Below are positions 1-8,427 of a DNA stretch of 64,000 bases, one piece after another. This DNA comes from Oscillospiraceae bacterium (GTDB lineage: Bacteria; Bacillota; Clostridia; Oscillospirales; Acutalibacteraceae), in the NCBI GenBank assembly GCA_910574935.1, contig CAJTCU010000004.1:183154-247153 (forward strand), given 5' to 3'. Every line of letters begins with the position of its first letter. Position 1 is the first letter of the stretch. Position numbers and translations under genes: made by a program. Under the pieces are notes generated by a model. The model saw only the letters and a list, made by a program, of their open reading frames with translations. It did not search any database and was not told the DNA's origin.

Positions 1-540
1 CAGCTGGGCCGTGCTGATAATAGGCGTCTCTTCCCTGGCCCGACAAATGCCCGCCGCAATGCGCCCAGCACTTTTGTCCTCGCCATAGCGAAAAATAATA
101 TCCGCCAGCGCCTCCTGGGGCAGCGTATTCACCAGCTGCGCCGCCGTTTGCCCCTCCTGGGACATCCGCATATCCAGCGGCGCGTCATGGTGGTAGGAAA
201 ACCCCCGCTCCACCGCGTCCAGCTGGTGGGAGGAAACGCCAATATCTAACAACACCCCGTCCACAGCGCTCATGCCGTTTTCCTTTGCCAATTGGGCCAT
301 GTCGCTAAAGTTTCCTCGAACCACCCTGCTGTTGGGAAAAGCCTTCAGCCGTTGGCCTGCGGCCTCTACCGCGTCTGGATCCTGGTCAATGGACAACAGC
401 TGGCCAGTGACCAACTGTTCCAAAATAGCTTGGGAGTGTCCCCCACCGCCGGCAGTTCCATCAATATAAAAGCCATCCGGGCGGATATTTAGGGCCTGAA
501 TGGTCTCGCAAAACAATACCGGGATGTGTTCAAATCCCAT
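1..540 (-). CDS. rsmH: 16S rRNA (cytosine1402-N4)-methyltransferase RsmH, N-terminal part
   Basis: RsmH (MraW) methylates N4 of C1402 in 16S rRNA using SAM. Translating the minus strand from the ATG at 540 gives 180 residues without a stop, running off the left edge. Visible features are the start MGFEHIPVL, the SAM-binding glycine motif DGTAGGGGHS at residues 27-36, the acidic strand SIDQDP and the motif LLDIGVSS, all typical of the family. Family members are about 310 residues, so roughly 130 C-terminal residues lie outside. A purine-rich GGGGGCGGGTGG precedes the ATG. It follows mraZ, as in the usual division and cell-wall cluster. Confidence 0.95.
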   Translation of the reverse strand, partial: MGFEHIPVLFCETIQALNIRPDGFYIDGTAGGGGHSQAILEQLVTGQLLSIDQDPDAVEAAGQRLKAFPNSRVVRGNFSDMAQLAKENGMSAVDGVLLDIGVSSHQLDAVERGFSYHHDAPLDMRMSQEGQTAAQLVNTLPQEALADIIFRYGEDKSAGRIAAGICRAREETPIISTAQL

Positions 541-875
541 AAACGCCACCCGCCCCCAAGACGAGGCTCTTCCTTTCCTTCCCAGTTGTGGGAAATGATT
601 GGCCAACTTCAAATGTTATTGGTTACGGTAGTTGACATAAAACCATTGCTCCTGTACAATATAGAAACACAAGATTCCCTTCCGAATCAAGGGCTTTTGG
701 CCTTCCTTCTTGGCTGCCGCCCTTGGGCGGCAGCGGAAAACGTAATGCTTTGCCTTTCCCCACTGGCAATTTTCCCCCCTAAAGTCTTTACCACCTTGAA
801 AGAAGCGGGCAGAACCTTTTTCTTTCAGGGAAGTTTCCTGATTATTTCAAACGCCGGTTCGCTTTTTAGAAGTTT
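541..875. other. mraZ-rsmH intergenic gap with a strong hairpin
   Basis: This gap is unusually long for an mraZ-rsmH junction and I see no convincing gene in it. It contains a 10-bp perfect stem (713-722 with 725-734, GCTGCCGCCC with a TT loop) that lacks a U-tract in either direction. It also holds a plus-strand promoter-like sequence TTGACA-N17-TACAAT at 632-660, pointing into the 3' end of mraZ. An open frame across 526-879 on the plus strand resembles no family. Confidence 0.5.
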
Positions 876-1295
876 CTAAAAGCCCAGCAAATTCATGCTC
901 TCTTCAATGTCCGCGTCAGTCTGCTGTGCGCAATAAGCCTCCCAGCGGGCAGTATCCCATATCTCGGCCCGCACTGCCGCGCCAATGACGGTTACATCCT
1001 TTTCCAGCCCCGCATGGGCCCGTAAGCTTGGTGGAATCAAAATACGTCCCTGTTTATCCGGCTCCACCTCTGCCGCGCCGGAAAAAAAATAGCGTTGAAT
1101 GCCTTTGCCCTGTGCCAAAGGCATGGCCGCCACCTTTTCCATCAGCTTGTCCCACTGAGCATTGGAAAGAACAAACAGGCAGCCATCCAAGCCCTTGCAG
1201 ACATAAAACTTATCCCCCAAATCCTCACGGAACTTAGAGGGCACCGTCACCCGGCCTTTGGGGTCCATATTGTGCCGATGCTCACCTGTCAGCAT
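876..1295 (-). CDS. mraZ: Transcriptional regulator MraZ
   Basis: MraZ is a ring-forming AbrB-fold DNA-binding protein that represses its own division/cell-wall operon. The 139-residue product has the two half-site motifs DPKGRVTVP near the N-terminus and DKQGRILIP in the middle, the duplicated SpoVT/AbrB signature of the family. The frame stays open further upstream, but the ATG at 1295 is chosen because it follows GGAAAGGAAAC, gives the normal family length and begins MLTGEHRHN as in homologues. Its promoter carries clear MraZ boxes, so it should autoregulate mraZ and probably rsmH downstream. Confidence 0.95.
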   Translation of the reverse strand: MLTGEHRHNMDPKGRVTVPSKFREDLGDKFYVCKGLDGCLFVLSNAQWDKLMEKVAAMPLAQGKGIQRYFFSGAAEVEPDKQGRILIPPSLRAHAGLEKDVTVIGAAVRAEIWDTARWEAYCAQQTDADIEESMNLLGF

Positions 1296-1389
1296 AGCGC
1301 CTGTTTCCTTTCCGGCGCCATGCGCCCTTAGTCCGGCACAGCCTATCTTCCGCACTTTGCCGCCCGGTTGATACTGAGTGCCCCAACGT

Positions 1390-1454
1390 GGCACTTTTAC
1401 CCACTTCACCCCACTTGGTACCACTATTATAGCTTATTCCCCATCTAAAAGCAA
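1390..1454 (-). promoter_or_regulatory. mraZ promoter with MraZ operator boxes
   Basis: On the minus strand TTGCTT (1454-1449) and TATAAT (1431-1426) are 17 bp apart. Immediately downstream, AGTGGT, AGTGGG, AGTGGG and AGTGCC follow at exact 10-bp intervals (1425 to about 1390). MraZ is known to bind direct TGGG-type repeats spaced by five bases, so this is an autoregulatory operator sitting at the transcription start. Confidence 0.85.
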
Positions 1455-1521
1455 CCGCTAAATCTTGCGTAAAGCCGCTCTTTTCCAGGGCCGAAGGCAT
1501 GTTCGACCCTATCTGGAGAGA

Positions 1522-1558
1522 ACAAAAATTCCCTTCGCTATATCTTGCGAAGGGAAAA
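1522..1558 (-). terminator. Rho-independent terminator after the coaD cluster
   Basis: Minus-strand hairpin TTCCCTTCGC / GCGAAGGGAA (10-bp stem, 8-nt loop) followed by TTTTTG. It lies just past the stop of the coiled-coil gene at 1603 and separates that operon from mraZ. Confidence 0.85.
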
Positions 1559-1602
1559 AACGTTTCAGTATAGAATTGTGGGTTTAAAACAAGTTACAGG
1601 TC

Positions 1603-2082
1603 TTACATTTGTGCATTTCGCTGTGAAGCCTTAATATTTTGCCGGGTCTTGCGCAATTCGTTCAAGCTTTCCGAAAGAGACTCATCGGTACGGCGCATTA
1701 GGTCGTCCACATATTCGTTGCTGGCCTTGCGCATCTCTTTAAACTTCGCCTGGGCCTGGCCCAGCATTTCGTTGGCCTTTGCCTGGGCCAGACGCACAAT
1801 CTCCTCCTGCATCACCAGAGACTTGGCCCGTTCCTCCGCCGCGCGCACGATAGAGTCCGCCTCTCGGTGGGCCTCGGCAAGAATCTGTCCATGGTCCGCC
1901 ACAATGGCCTTAGCTTGGCCTATCTCCTGGGGAAACACATCTCGAATATCATCCAGAATTGCCCGAATCTCTTCACTATCCACCAGTACTTTCCCAGAGG
2001 AAAGAGGCATTTTCCACCCCTTATCCAGCACGTCATACATTTCGTCAATAAGGTCCTCAATCGTCGCTTGATTATTGCTCAT
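1603..2082 (-). CDS. Coiled-coil protein of unknown function, coaD-linked
   Basis: The product has 159 residues. It starts with a short acidic segment (ATIEDLIDEMYDVLDKG) and then forms a long Ala/Gln/Glu/Lys-rich helix from about residue 60 to the end. No signal peptide or membrane segment is visible. Proteins of this make-up next to coaD in clostridia are often labelled ATPase or V-ATPase subunit H-like; resemblance to DivIVA-type coiled coils is also possible. I see no nucleotide-binding motif, so an enzymatic label is not supported. It is the last gene of the rsmD-methyltransferase-coaD run, ending at a terminator. Confidence 0.7.
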   Translation of the reverse strand: MSNNQATIEDLIDEMYDVLDKGWKMPLSSGKVLVDSEEIRAILDDIRDVFPQEIGQAKAIVADHGQILAEAHREADSIVRAAEERAKSLVMQEEIVRLAQAKANEMLGQAQAKFKEMRKASNEYVDDLMRRTDESLSESLNELRKTRQNIKASQRNAQM

Positions 2083-2113
2083 AATAACCCGTTCCTTTCC
2101 GCTTGCTTGAAGC

Positions 2114-2620
2114 TTATTCTCCCCGCTGGCACAGCCGGCCCCGAATTGTCCCTAAAATGCACTCTGGCACAAAATGGGAGATGTCTCCCCCAAAGCCTGC
2201 CACCTGCTTTACCATGCTGGAGCTTAAAAACATATACTCCGCACTGGTAGAGAGGAACATGGTCTCCAGCTGGGGATTTAGCTTTTTATTGGTCAAGGCC
2301 TGCTGAAACTCATACTCAAAATCTGTCAACGCCCGTAGGCCCTTTACCACCACTACGGCTCCCTTTTGGCGGGCATAGTCGGCTAAAAGCCCTTCTACCC
2401 GGTCGGCCTCCACATTGCGCAGGCCCTGCTGGGCACAGACCTTTTGGAGCATTTCAATACGCTCTTCCACTGAAAATGAGTAGCGTTTGTCCGGATTCAC
2501 CGGCACCGCCACAATAATTCGGTCAAAAATCTTTGCTGCCCGGCTGATAATATCCAGGTGTCCAAGGGTCACTGGGTCAAAACTCCCCGGGCAAATGGCG
2601 GTTTTCATGTGCTCTCCCAT
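2114..2620 (-). CDS. coaD: Phosphopantetheine adenylyltransferase
   Basis: CoaD transfers AMP from ATP to 4'-phosphopantetheine, the penultimate step of coenzyme A synthesis. The 168-residue protein has the nucleotidyltransferase motif GSFDPVTLGH near the N-terminus and a C-terminal LSSSMVKQV, corresponding to the family ISSTxVR. Length is normal. The ATG at 2620 (MGEHMK) follows AAAGGAG by eight bases; an ATG at 2608 (MKTAICPG) is an equally family-like start. It lies between the methyltransferase gene and the coiled-coil gene in a minus-strand operon with rsmD, an arrangement common in Firmicutes. Confidence 0.95.
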   Translation of the reverse strand: MGEHMKTAICPGSFDPVTLGHLDIISRAAKIFDRIIVAVPVNPDKRYSFSVEERIEMLQKVCAQQGLRNVEADRVEGLLADYARQKGAVVVVKGLRALTDFEYEFQQALTNKKLNPQLETMFLSTSAEYMFLSSSMVKQVAGFGGDISHFVPECILGTIRGRLCQRGE

Positions 2621-2655
2621 GGGCGGCACTCCTTTATTATGAGATAAAATTTCTG

Positions 2656-3318
2656 TTATATGAGTTCTTTCCACGCCCGCAGCGTATGGGTGGCCTGCCA
2701 ACTGCCCAGTTCTTCCACACAAGAAAAACCCGCCGCCAGCAGAGCCTCTTTTTCATGCGCAACCGTCAGCGGGGTGTCAAAATGATAAAGAACCCCTTTG
2801 GCAGCCCCCTGTTCCGCTTTTAAAGCAGCCAGCCGGCCAAAAAGTTCCTCCTCTTCTTCCTGGGTCTGGGCAAAATAATCTGTCAGCAGGAAGCTTCCGC
2901 CTGGCCTAAGGGTCCGGCATATGCCGCTATACAGCGTCTCCTTTTCAGCGGCGGTAAAGTGATGCAGGGACTCTACCGATACCGCTCCATCGAAGCGCTC
3001 TGTCCCCAAAGGGACATCAAAATAGGAGCCGCAGATCAGTTCCAGATCCTTATCCGGAAACTTATGCCGCAGCCTGTCCAGCATCGCCCAAGACAGATCA
3101 ATTCCTGTCACCCGGGCGGCAGGATTCTTTTGAAAATAATATTCCAGCTCCAGGCCGGTGCCACAGCCCAAGTCCAGCACCCTGCACCCAGGCTCTCTGG
3201 GCAGCAGGCTGGCAGTAAAGGGATAAAACTCCCTTGCCCCAGCAATATTTCCCAGCATATGGGCGTCATAGCCTTCCAAGCGCTTGGCGAAAAACGCGCT
3301 CATTTCTTCTAAGCTCAA
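2656..3318 (-). CDS. Class I SAM-dependent methyltransferase
   Basis: This 220-residue protein has a Rossmann-type SAM motif VLDLGCGTGLELEY near residue 46, the acidic strand VTGIDLSWAML, and a post-motif DGAVSVESLHHF, all typical of UbiE/Methyltransf_25-type enzymes that act on small molecules. The substrate cannot be inferred. Its start overlaps the rsmD stop by four bases (ATGA), so the two are probably translationally coupled, and it precedes coaD. Confidence 0.85.
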   Translation of the reverse strand: MSLEEMSAFFAKRLEGYDAHMLGNIAGAREFYPFTASLLPREPGCRVLDLGCGTGLELEYYFQKNPAARVTGIDLSWAMLDRLRHKFPDKDLELICGSYFDVPLGTERFDGAVSVESLHHFTAAEKETLYSGICRTLRPGGSFLLTDYFAQTQEEEEELFGRLAALKAEQGAAKGVLYHFDTPLTVAHEKEALLAAGFSCVEELGSWQATHTLRAWKELI

Positions 3319-3866
3319 GCGCCCGCCTCCTCTCTTGCCCGGTAGACCGTCAGGGAAGTCTTGCCATAGCGGTAAATCTTTTGCTTTACAAAAGCCCCGG
3401 CCCGCTCCGGCAGCGCCTCTCTATCTCCATGCTCACACACGATCACCCCGCCTGGCGCCATAACTTCGGCAGTTAGGGCCAGGGCTCGATCCATCAGGCC
3501 GGCATGATAGGGCGGGTCGATAAAGGCAATATCAAAGCGCCCCCGTTCGCCCCGGAAGAAACCCTCAAAGTCTCCACACACCACCTTGGCCTGGGCGGTA
3601 AAGCCCGTGGCAGACACATTCTTTTCAATGACACGCACCGACTCTCGGGCACTGTCTACAAACACAGCCTCTCTAGCTCCCCGGCTCAAAGCTTCCAGGC
3701 CAATCTGCCCGGAGCCAGCAAAGAGGTCCAGAAACCGGCGTCCCTCAATGCCAAACTGCAAAATATTGAACAGCGACTCCTTCACCATATTGGTGGTGGG
3801 CCGCACCTGTTCCCCCTCTAGGGTCAAAAGCTTCTTTCCCCGCCGGACGCCTGTGATAATGCGCAT
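3315..3866 (-). CDS. rsmD: 16S rRNA (guanine966-N2)-methyltransferase RsmD
   Basis: RsmD methylates N2 of G966 of 16S rRNA. The 183-residue product starts MRIITGVRRGKKL, has the SAM motif FLDLFAGSGQIGLEALSRGA and the N-methyltransferase catalytic motif DPPY. The frame is open further upstream to 3947, but the ATG at 3866 is chosen because homologues begin MRII and a Shine-Dalgarno-like AAAGGAGA precedes it. It is first in a run with the methyltransferase, coaD and the coiled-coil gene; rsmD-coaD is a classic neighbour pair. Confidence 0.93.
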   Translation of the reverse strand: MRIITGVRRGKKLLTLEGEQVRPTTNMVKESLFNILQFGIEGRRFLDLFAGSGQIGLEALSRGAREAVFVDSARESVRVIEKNVSATGFTAQAKVVCGDFEGFFRGERGRFDIAFIDPPYHAGLMDRALALTAEVMAPGGVIVCEHGDREALPERAGAFVKQKIYRYGKTSLTVYRAREEAGA

Positions 3867-3978
3867 GGGCTCTCCTTTTCGAGTATATTGGTTGAACTGG
3901 GTCCGCTGGAAACAGCCAGTCCTTTTAAGGCATTTTCCTCCTGCCATCTAGTTATTATTACATTTTTCCCTGCGGATG

Positions 3979-5868
3979 TCAACCTTTCGGGGAAATTTCG
4001 CCCGCATTTTCCGGGTTTTCCCCTCTTTTCTCATGAAAAAAACCATAGACCTGCTTGGCAGCGGGTTTTGTCATGCCTGGAGCGGCCTCTAGCTCTTCCA
4101 AAGTGGCTTCGCCTACAGCCCCCACTGTACGAAAGTGCTTTAGTAGGGCCTTCGCCCGAGCCGGGCCCACGCCCTCAATAGACAACAAGGTACTGGAAAT
4201 GGCCGATTTCTTCCGCTGCTGGCGGTGGTAGCCAATAGCGAACCGGTGCACCTCATCCTGGATGGTGGAGACCAGTGTGAATGCACGGCGGGTGGATGTA
4301 ATCGCAATCTCTCCGCCGGTAAGGGCAATAGCTCGGGTGCGGTGCTTGTCATCCTTCACCATACCAAAGAGGGGCACGCTAAGGTTCATCTCCTCCAAAA
4401 CAGGCTGCACCGCCGCCACGTGGCCCTTGCCTCCGTCCAGAAGAATCAGGTCCGGCAGCCGGCCAAAGCCAGTGCTGTCTCCTTGGGCTTGGTGGACTTT
4501 ATACTCTTGAAAGCGCCGGCGGATCACCTCCCGCATAGAACCATAGTCGTCTTGACCCTCCACAGTCTGGATTTTGAACCGCCGGTAGGCGGCTTTCAGG
4601 GGTTTGCCGTTCTCAAACACCACCATGCCCGCCACGTTTTCGCCCCCCTGTAGGTTAGAAATGTCATAGGACTCAATATAGGCCGGAGCCTTTTCCAGGC
4701 CCAGCAGCCGCCGCAGTTCATCTAAGGCCGAGGCATCCCGGCCGCTAAGGCCGCTGCTTTGGGCTAAATTTTCGGCGGCATTACTCTTACACATCTCCAC
4801 CAGCTGCCGCTGGCTCCCCCGCTGCGGCACAGTGATGTGTACCGCCCGGCCCCGTTTTTCAGTTAACCAACGAGCCACTAGCTCTTGGTCCTCCACCGGG
4901 CCGTCCAGAGCAATAACAGGCGGCACCCGGTCCCGGATGGTATAGTACTGACGCAAGAATTCCGACCGGGCCTCTGGGTCCGGCTGGCAGCCCTGGGTAA
5001 GGAAGCTCTCTCTGTCGCAGAGCTTCCCCCCCTGAAACCGAAACACTTCAAAGGCGGTCTGGGTCTCTCCTTGGGTCAGGGCGAACACATCCTGCTCTTC
5101 CACAGGGCTGGCTACCACTTTTTGTCGGTCTTTCAGCTTATTAATGGCATTGATCCGGTCCCGTAGCCGGACGGCCAGCTCAAAGTCCAAATTCTCGGCG
5201 GCCTGATTCATCTTTTCTGTGAGAGTTTTTACCGAGGTACCGCTGCCCCCTTTAATAAAATCCAGGGCTTGCTGAAAGGCCTCGTTGTAGTCCTTTTCAC
5301 TGATCTTCCCCCGGCAGGGGGCGCAGCACTGATCAATATAAAAGTTTAGACAGGGCCTGCCTTTACCAAAATCTTGAGGAAAGCGCCGGGTACAGTCTGG
5401 CAGGCGGAAGATCTTCCGGGCCGCATCCACAGTCTGGCGGATAGACCAGAAACTAAGGTAAGGCCCCACATATTTCGCACCATCGTCCTCCACCTGTAAA
5501 ACCGCTGAAAGCTTTGGCCACTGGCCTTTGCTAATGCGAATATAACAGTACCCCTTATCATCTTTTAAGAGAATATTGTACTTAGGCTGGTGCTGCTTGA
5601 TCAGGCTGCTTTCCAGCACCAGGGCTTCAAACTCGCTATCAGTCAAAATATACTCGAACCAGTCTACATTTGAGACCATCTGGCGTACCTTGGCGTCATG
5701 ATTCTTCTCCGAGCCAAAATACTGGCTCACTCGGTTTTTTAGCGCCTTCGCTTTGCCAATATAGATGATCTCCCCGGTTTTGTCATGCATAATGTATACC
5801 CCAGGGGTCAGGGGCAGCTGCATGGCTTTGGCCCGCAGCTCTTTCCTTTTTTCACCGTTTTCCTCCAC
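3979..5868 (-). CDS. uvrC: Excinuclease ABC subunit C
   Basis: UvrC makes the two incisions around bulky DNA lesions in nucleotide excision repair with UvrA and UvrB. The 629-residue protein shows the GIY-YIG nuclease domain (GVY at 23-25, YIG at 36-38), a cysteine-rich stretch around CLNF-CCAPC matching the family iron-sulfur region, a UVR helix pair around residues 205-240 (FELAVRLRDRI), the RNase H-like second nuclease (ESYDISNLQG) and a C-terminal helix-hairpin-helix (GVGPARAKALLKHF). The GTG at 5868 has only a weak ribosome site, so the exact start is uncertain. It appears to be transcribed alone. Confidence 0.95.
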   Translation of the reverse strand: MEENGEKRKELRAKAMQLPLTPGVYIMHDKTGEIIYIGKAKALKNRVSQYFGSEKNHDAKVRQMVSNVDWFEYILTDSEFEALVLESSLIKQHQPKYNILLKDDKGYCYIRISKGQWPKLSAVLQVEDDGAKYVGPYLSFWSIRQTVDAARKIFRLPDCTRRFPQDFGKGRPCLNFYIDQCCAPCRGKISEKDYNEAFQQALDFIKGGSGTSVKTLTEKMNQAAENLDFELAVRLRDRINAINKLKDRQKVVASPVEEQDVFALTQGETQTAFEVFRFQGGKLCDRESFLTQGCQPDPEARSEFLRQYYTIRDRVPPVIALDGPVEDQELVARWLTEKRGRAVHITVPQRGSQRQLVEMCKSNAAENLAQSSGLSGRDASALDELRRLLGLEKAPAYIESYDISNLQGGENVAGMVVFENGKPLKAAYRRFKIQTVEGQDDYGSMREVIRRRFQEYKVHQAQGDSTGFGRLPDLILLDGGKGHVAAVQPVLEEMNLSVPLFGMVKDDKHRTRAIALTGGEIAITSTRRAFTLVSTIQDEVHRFAIGYHRQQRKKSAISSTLLSIEGVGPARAKALLKHFRTVGAVGEATLEELEAAPGMTKPAAKQVYGFFHEKRGENPENAGEISPKG

Positions 5869-5949
5869 GGCTTATCACCCGCTTTCATTATCCGCTCACC
5901 AACCCACAGCCATGTGGCAGGATATATCCCCAGTATACTGGTAGAATTT

Positions 5950-5984
5950 TTAAGAAAAAAGCACCGCTTTTTTCGCGGTGCTAA
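5950..5984 (-). terminator. Terminator downstream of HPr gene
   Basis: Minus-strand hairpin AGCACCGC / GCGGTGCT (5982-5975 with 5967-5960, 7-nt loop) followed by a run of T (TTTTTTCTT). It lies about 130 bases beyond the HPr stop codon and just ahead of uvrC. Confidence 0.9.
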
Positions 5985-6110
5985 ACAGCTTGTGCTGTAG
6001 CCATGTTACATAAGAACCCGTATTTGACCATAGAGCTTTCTGTGGCTATTCTCTGCCCAAAGCCGCTCTATTGTCAAACGCGGGTTCCAAACGCTACAAG
6101 CTTTCCCAAA

Positions 6111-6380
6111 TTACTCTGCAAACCCGGAATTCACCAGAGCTACCAGAGCGTCTACAGCCTCCTGTTCGTCAGAACCATCGGCAATAATCCGGATGGTAAC
6201 ACCGCCCACAATGCCCAGGCTCAGAACACCCAGCAAGCTTTTGGCATTTACTCTCCTCTCCTCCTTCTCCACCCAAATAGAGGACTTGAACTCATTTGCC
6301 TTCTGGATGAAGAATGTGGCCGGGCGGGCATGCAAGCCTACCTGATTTTGGACCAAAACTTCCTTTGCGCACATGTACAT
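6111..6380 (-). CDS. ptsH: Phosphocarrier protein HPr
   Basis: HPr relays phosphate from enzyme I to sugar permeases of the PTS. In Firmicutes its Ser-phosphorylated form acts with CcpA in catabolite repression. The 89-residue product has the active-site histidine (H17 in GLHARPAT) and the regulatory serine (S48 in NAKSLLGV), so it is a true HPr rather than Crh, which lacks the histidine. The ATG at 6380 follows AGGAGAG by a few bases; an internal ATG two codons later is less well spaced. No enzyme I gene is nearby, and the gene has its own promoter and terminator. Confidence 0.93.
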   Translation of the reverse strand: MYMCAKEVLVQNQVGLHARPATFFIQKANEFKSSIWVEKEERRVNAKSLLGVLSLGIVGGVTIRIIADGSDEQEAVDALVALVNSGFAE

Positions 6381-6502
6381 TCACTCTCCTACAGAATTTT
6401 GAAATAGAGGTAATAAGGTTCCCGTCTCGCCTAAAGCCGGCCACGCCGCTGTAAAACTTTTATCGCCTACAGACAAGCCAGCCATTCTTTGGCGTTGTTG
6501 TC

Positions 6503-6530
6503 ATTATACCATATTTCATGGCTTCGTCAA
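6503..6530 (-). promoter_or_regulatory. Promoter of the HPr gene; surrounding gap 6381-6699
   Basis: Minus-strand TTGACG (6530-6525), 16-bp spacer, TATAAT (6508-6503), giving a leader of about 115 nt before the HPr ATG. The rest of the gap up to the trmD stop is AT-rich. It shows only a weak terminator-like GTGCT/AGCAC hairpin with a delayed T7 run around 6650-6690 that could end the trmD operon. Confidence 0.8.
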
Positions 6531-6699
6531 CACGATTCAGTCATTTTTGTTTTCATGACCAGACCTTTTTTTTATTTTGCCCTTTCCGTTGTGCACGTTG
6601 CATATGAATATTAAAAGTTTTCAACAACCTATATGGGGGTCATTCTGAAAAAAACCTCTATTTAGTGCTATTTATTAAAGCACGAGCCATTTATAGTAA

Positions 6700-7401
6700 T
6701 TATTGCTCGTTTTGTTTCGTTACTTCTCCCAAAAGGTCTGGGCGATTTTTAGATGTTATAGACAATGCCTCTTCCCTCCGCCAGGCCGCGATCTTGCCAT
6801 GGTGACCACTAAGCAGCACTGCCGGCACCGCCCGTCCCCGCCAGACCTCAGGTCTTGTGTACTGGGGATATTCCAACAAACCGGAAAAATGGCTTTCTTC
6901 CGTAAAACACACCTGGTCTGAGAGCACCCCCGGAAGCATGCGGCTTACCGCATCTGCCAAGATCATGGCTGGTAGCTCGCCTCCAGTCAGCACATAATCC
7001 CCGATAGATAGTTCCTGGACATGGTACTCGTCTAAAAGGCGCTGGTCCACTCCTTCATAATGGCCGCAAAGCAACACCAGAGCCGGTTCTTTAGCCAGTT
7101 CTTTGGCCATTTGTTGGTCCAGCACCCGGCCCCGAGGGGACATATAGATGATATGCGGCAAAAAACCCAAATGTTCCCTCAAAGCATCTAGCCCCCGGGC
7201 AAAGGGCTCGGCGGCCAGCAGCATGCCCTTTCCCCCGCCAAACACCATATCGTCTACCCGTCCCCGGCGGTCAGGGGAAAAGTCCCGCAGCTGGTGGCAG
7301 CACAACTGTAGAAACCCCTTCCGGCGGGCTCTGCCCACAATACTATTTCCCATGACAGGGGGGAACATCTCGGGGAAGAGCGTAAAAATATCTACACGCA
7401 T
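6700..7401 (-). CDS. trmD: tRNA (guanine37-N1)-methyltransferase
   Basis: TrmD methylates N1 of G37 next to the anticodon, preventing +1 frameshifting. The 233-residue SPOUT-family protein contains the trefoil-knot SAM site SIGDYVLTGGELPA, plus LLCGHYEGVDQR and the N-terminal MRVDIFTLFPEMF. Its ATG overlaps the rimM stop by one base (TGATG), indicating coupled translation. It ends the operon; rplS, which normally follows trmD, is absent here and the next minus-strand gene encodes HPr. Confidence 0.96.
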   Translation of the reverse strand: MRVDIFTLFPEMFPPVMGNSIVGRARRKGFLQLCCHQLRDFSPDRRGRVDDMVFGGGKGMLLAAEPFARGLDALREHLGFLPHIIYMSPRGRVLDQQMAKELAKEPALVLLCGHYEGVDQRLLDEYHVQELSIGDYVLTGGELPAMILADAVSRMLPGVLSDQVCFTEESHFSGLLEYPQYTRPEVWRGRAVPAVLLSGHHGKIAAWRREEALSITSKNRPDLLGEVTKQNEQ

Positions 7402-7925
7402 CAGGCTTCCTCCCCATCTTCATCAAAGATGCCGGGAATCGGCAGCAGCCGGACCTCTCCTGCCTCCAGGTCTACCTTCTCTACCATATGGGCCACCGCA
7501 GGGAACAGGTATTCCCTTTCCCCGCTGACAATACGGTACACATCGTTGGCAGGGGTTTGCAGTACCTCTTTCAAAGTGCCGTATTCCCGGCCCGTATTGG
7601 CGTCTACTGCCCGCAGACCTTCCAAGTCCTGTAAAAAATACTGGCCTTCCGCCAAACTCACCTGGTCCCGATTTAAGTATAGCACCCGGCCCCGCAGGGC
7701 ATCGCCCTGTTCTACCGTATCCACGCCTTGCAATTTAATAAGCAAACGTCCCTTATGCACCCGCGAGGCGCTGAGGCCCACCGCCCGAGCCCCCTGGGAA
7801 TCGAAAAAGAATTCTTCCACCTGGGCCAAAAACTCCGCCGAATCGGCCCAGGGCTCCAGGCAGAGTTCCCCCCGCACACCATGGGTGCGCACAATACGCC
7901 CGGCCTCCAAAAACTGCTTTTTCAT
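7401..7925 (-). CDS. rimM: Ribosome maturation factor RimM
   Basis: RimM assists maturation of the 30S head, binding S19. The 174-residue product has the N-terminal RimM barrel (EAGRIVRTHGVRGELCLEPW) and the C-terminal PRC-barrel part (GREYGTLKEVLQTPANDVYRI and LLPIPGIF). An AAGGAGG lies seven bases before the ATG. It sits between khpA and trmD in the conserved order, translationally coupled to trmD by a one-base overlap. Confidence 0.95.
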   Translation of the reverse strand: MKKQFLEAGRIVRTHGVRGELCLEPWADSAEFLAQVEEFFFDSQGARAVGLSASRVHKGRLLIKLQGVDTVEQGDALRGRVLYLNRDQVSLAEGQYFLQDLEGLRAVDANTGREYGTLKEVLQTPANDVYRIVSGEREYLFPAVAHMVEKVDLEAGEVRLLPIPGIFDEDGEEA

Positions 7926-8160
7926 AACACGCCTCCTTTTTGGTCCCTTGCCGTATGCAAAGACCAGCCCCCGGCGGTTATAAACTTCGGGTCGATTAAA
8001 GAACTGGAAACGTCATCCTTTCTACCAAGAATTTTCCGGCCATTCCCCAAATAAATATATTTAGAGTCAAAACCGCCATTTCCTATTCCTAAGCAACTCC
8101 TCAAAACCGTCAGGAACTGGCCCCTTTTTAGCCAACGCTCAAGGTATTCTTCAACGCCGG

Positions 8161-8391
8161 TCAATCAATCTCTACCATGATCTTCTGATCATTTCGGGTG
8201 GCAGCGGCCCGCATCACCACGCGAATAGCCTTTGCAATACGTCCCTGTTTCCCAATTACCCGGCCCATATCCTCCTCCGCCACATGAAGGTGATACACGG
8301 TCACGCCGTTTTCGTCCTCTTCGCTGGATACCGAAACCTCTTCCGGCTTTTCAACCAGCCCGGACGCGATGGCCTTGAGTAGATCCTGCAT
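8161..8391 (-). CDS. khpA: KH-domain RNA-binding protein KhpA
   Basis: This 76-residue single KH-domain protein has the RNA-contacting GXXG loop (GKQG) inside GRVIGKQGRIAKAIRVVM. KhpA works with KhpB in RNA chaperoning and affects cell elongation in Firmicutes. It lies directly downstream of rpsP in the standard rpsP-khpA-rimM-trmD order. About 235 bases separate it from rimM, more than usual, and that gap contains one doubtful open frame. Confidence 0.93.
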   Translation of the reverse strand: MQDLLKAIASGLVEKPEEVSVSSEEDENGVTVYHLHVAEEDMGRVIGKQGRIAKAIRVVMRAAATRNDQKIMVEID

Positions 8392-8427
8392 TGTTATCCT
8401 CTCCTTCTTTATATCGTAAAGTCCATC

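Noticed and set aside
526..879. 117-codon plus-strand open frame between rsmH and mraZ
   Set aside because: No family resemblance, no good ribosome site, and it overlaps the rsmH start and the mraZ end on the other strand.
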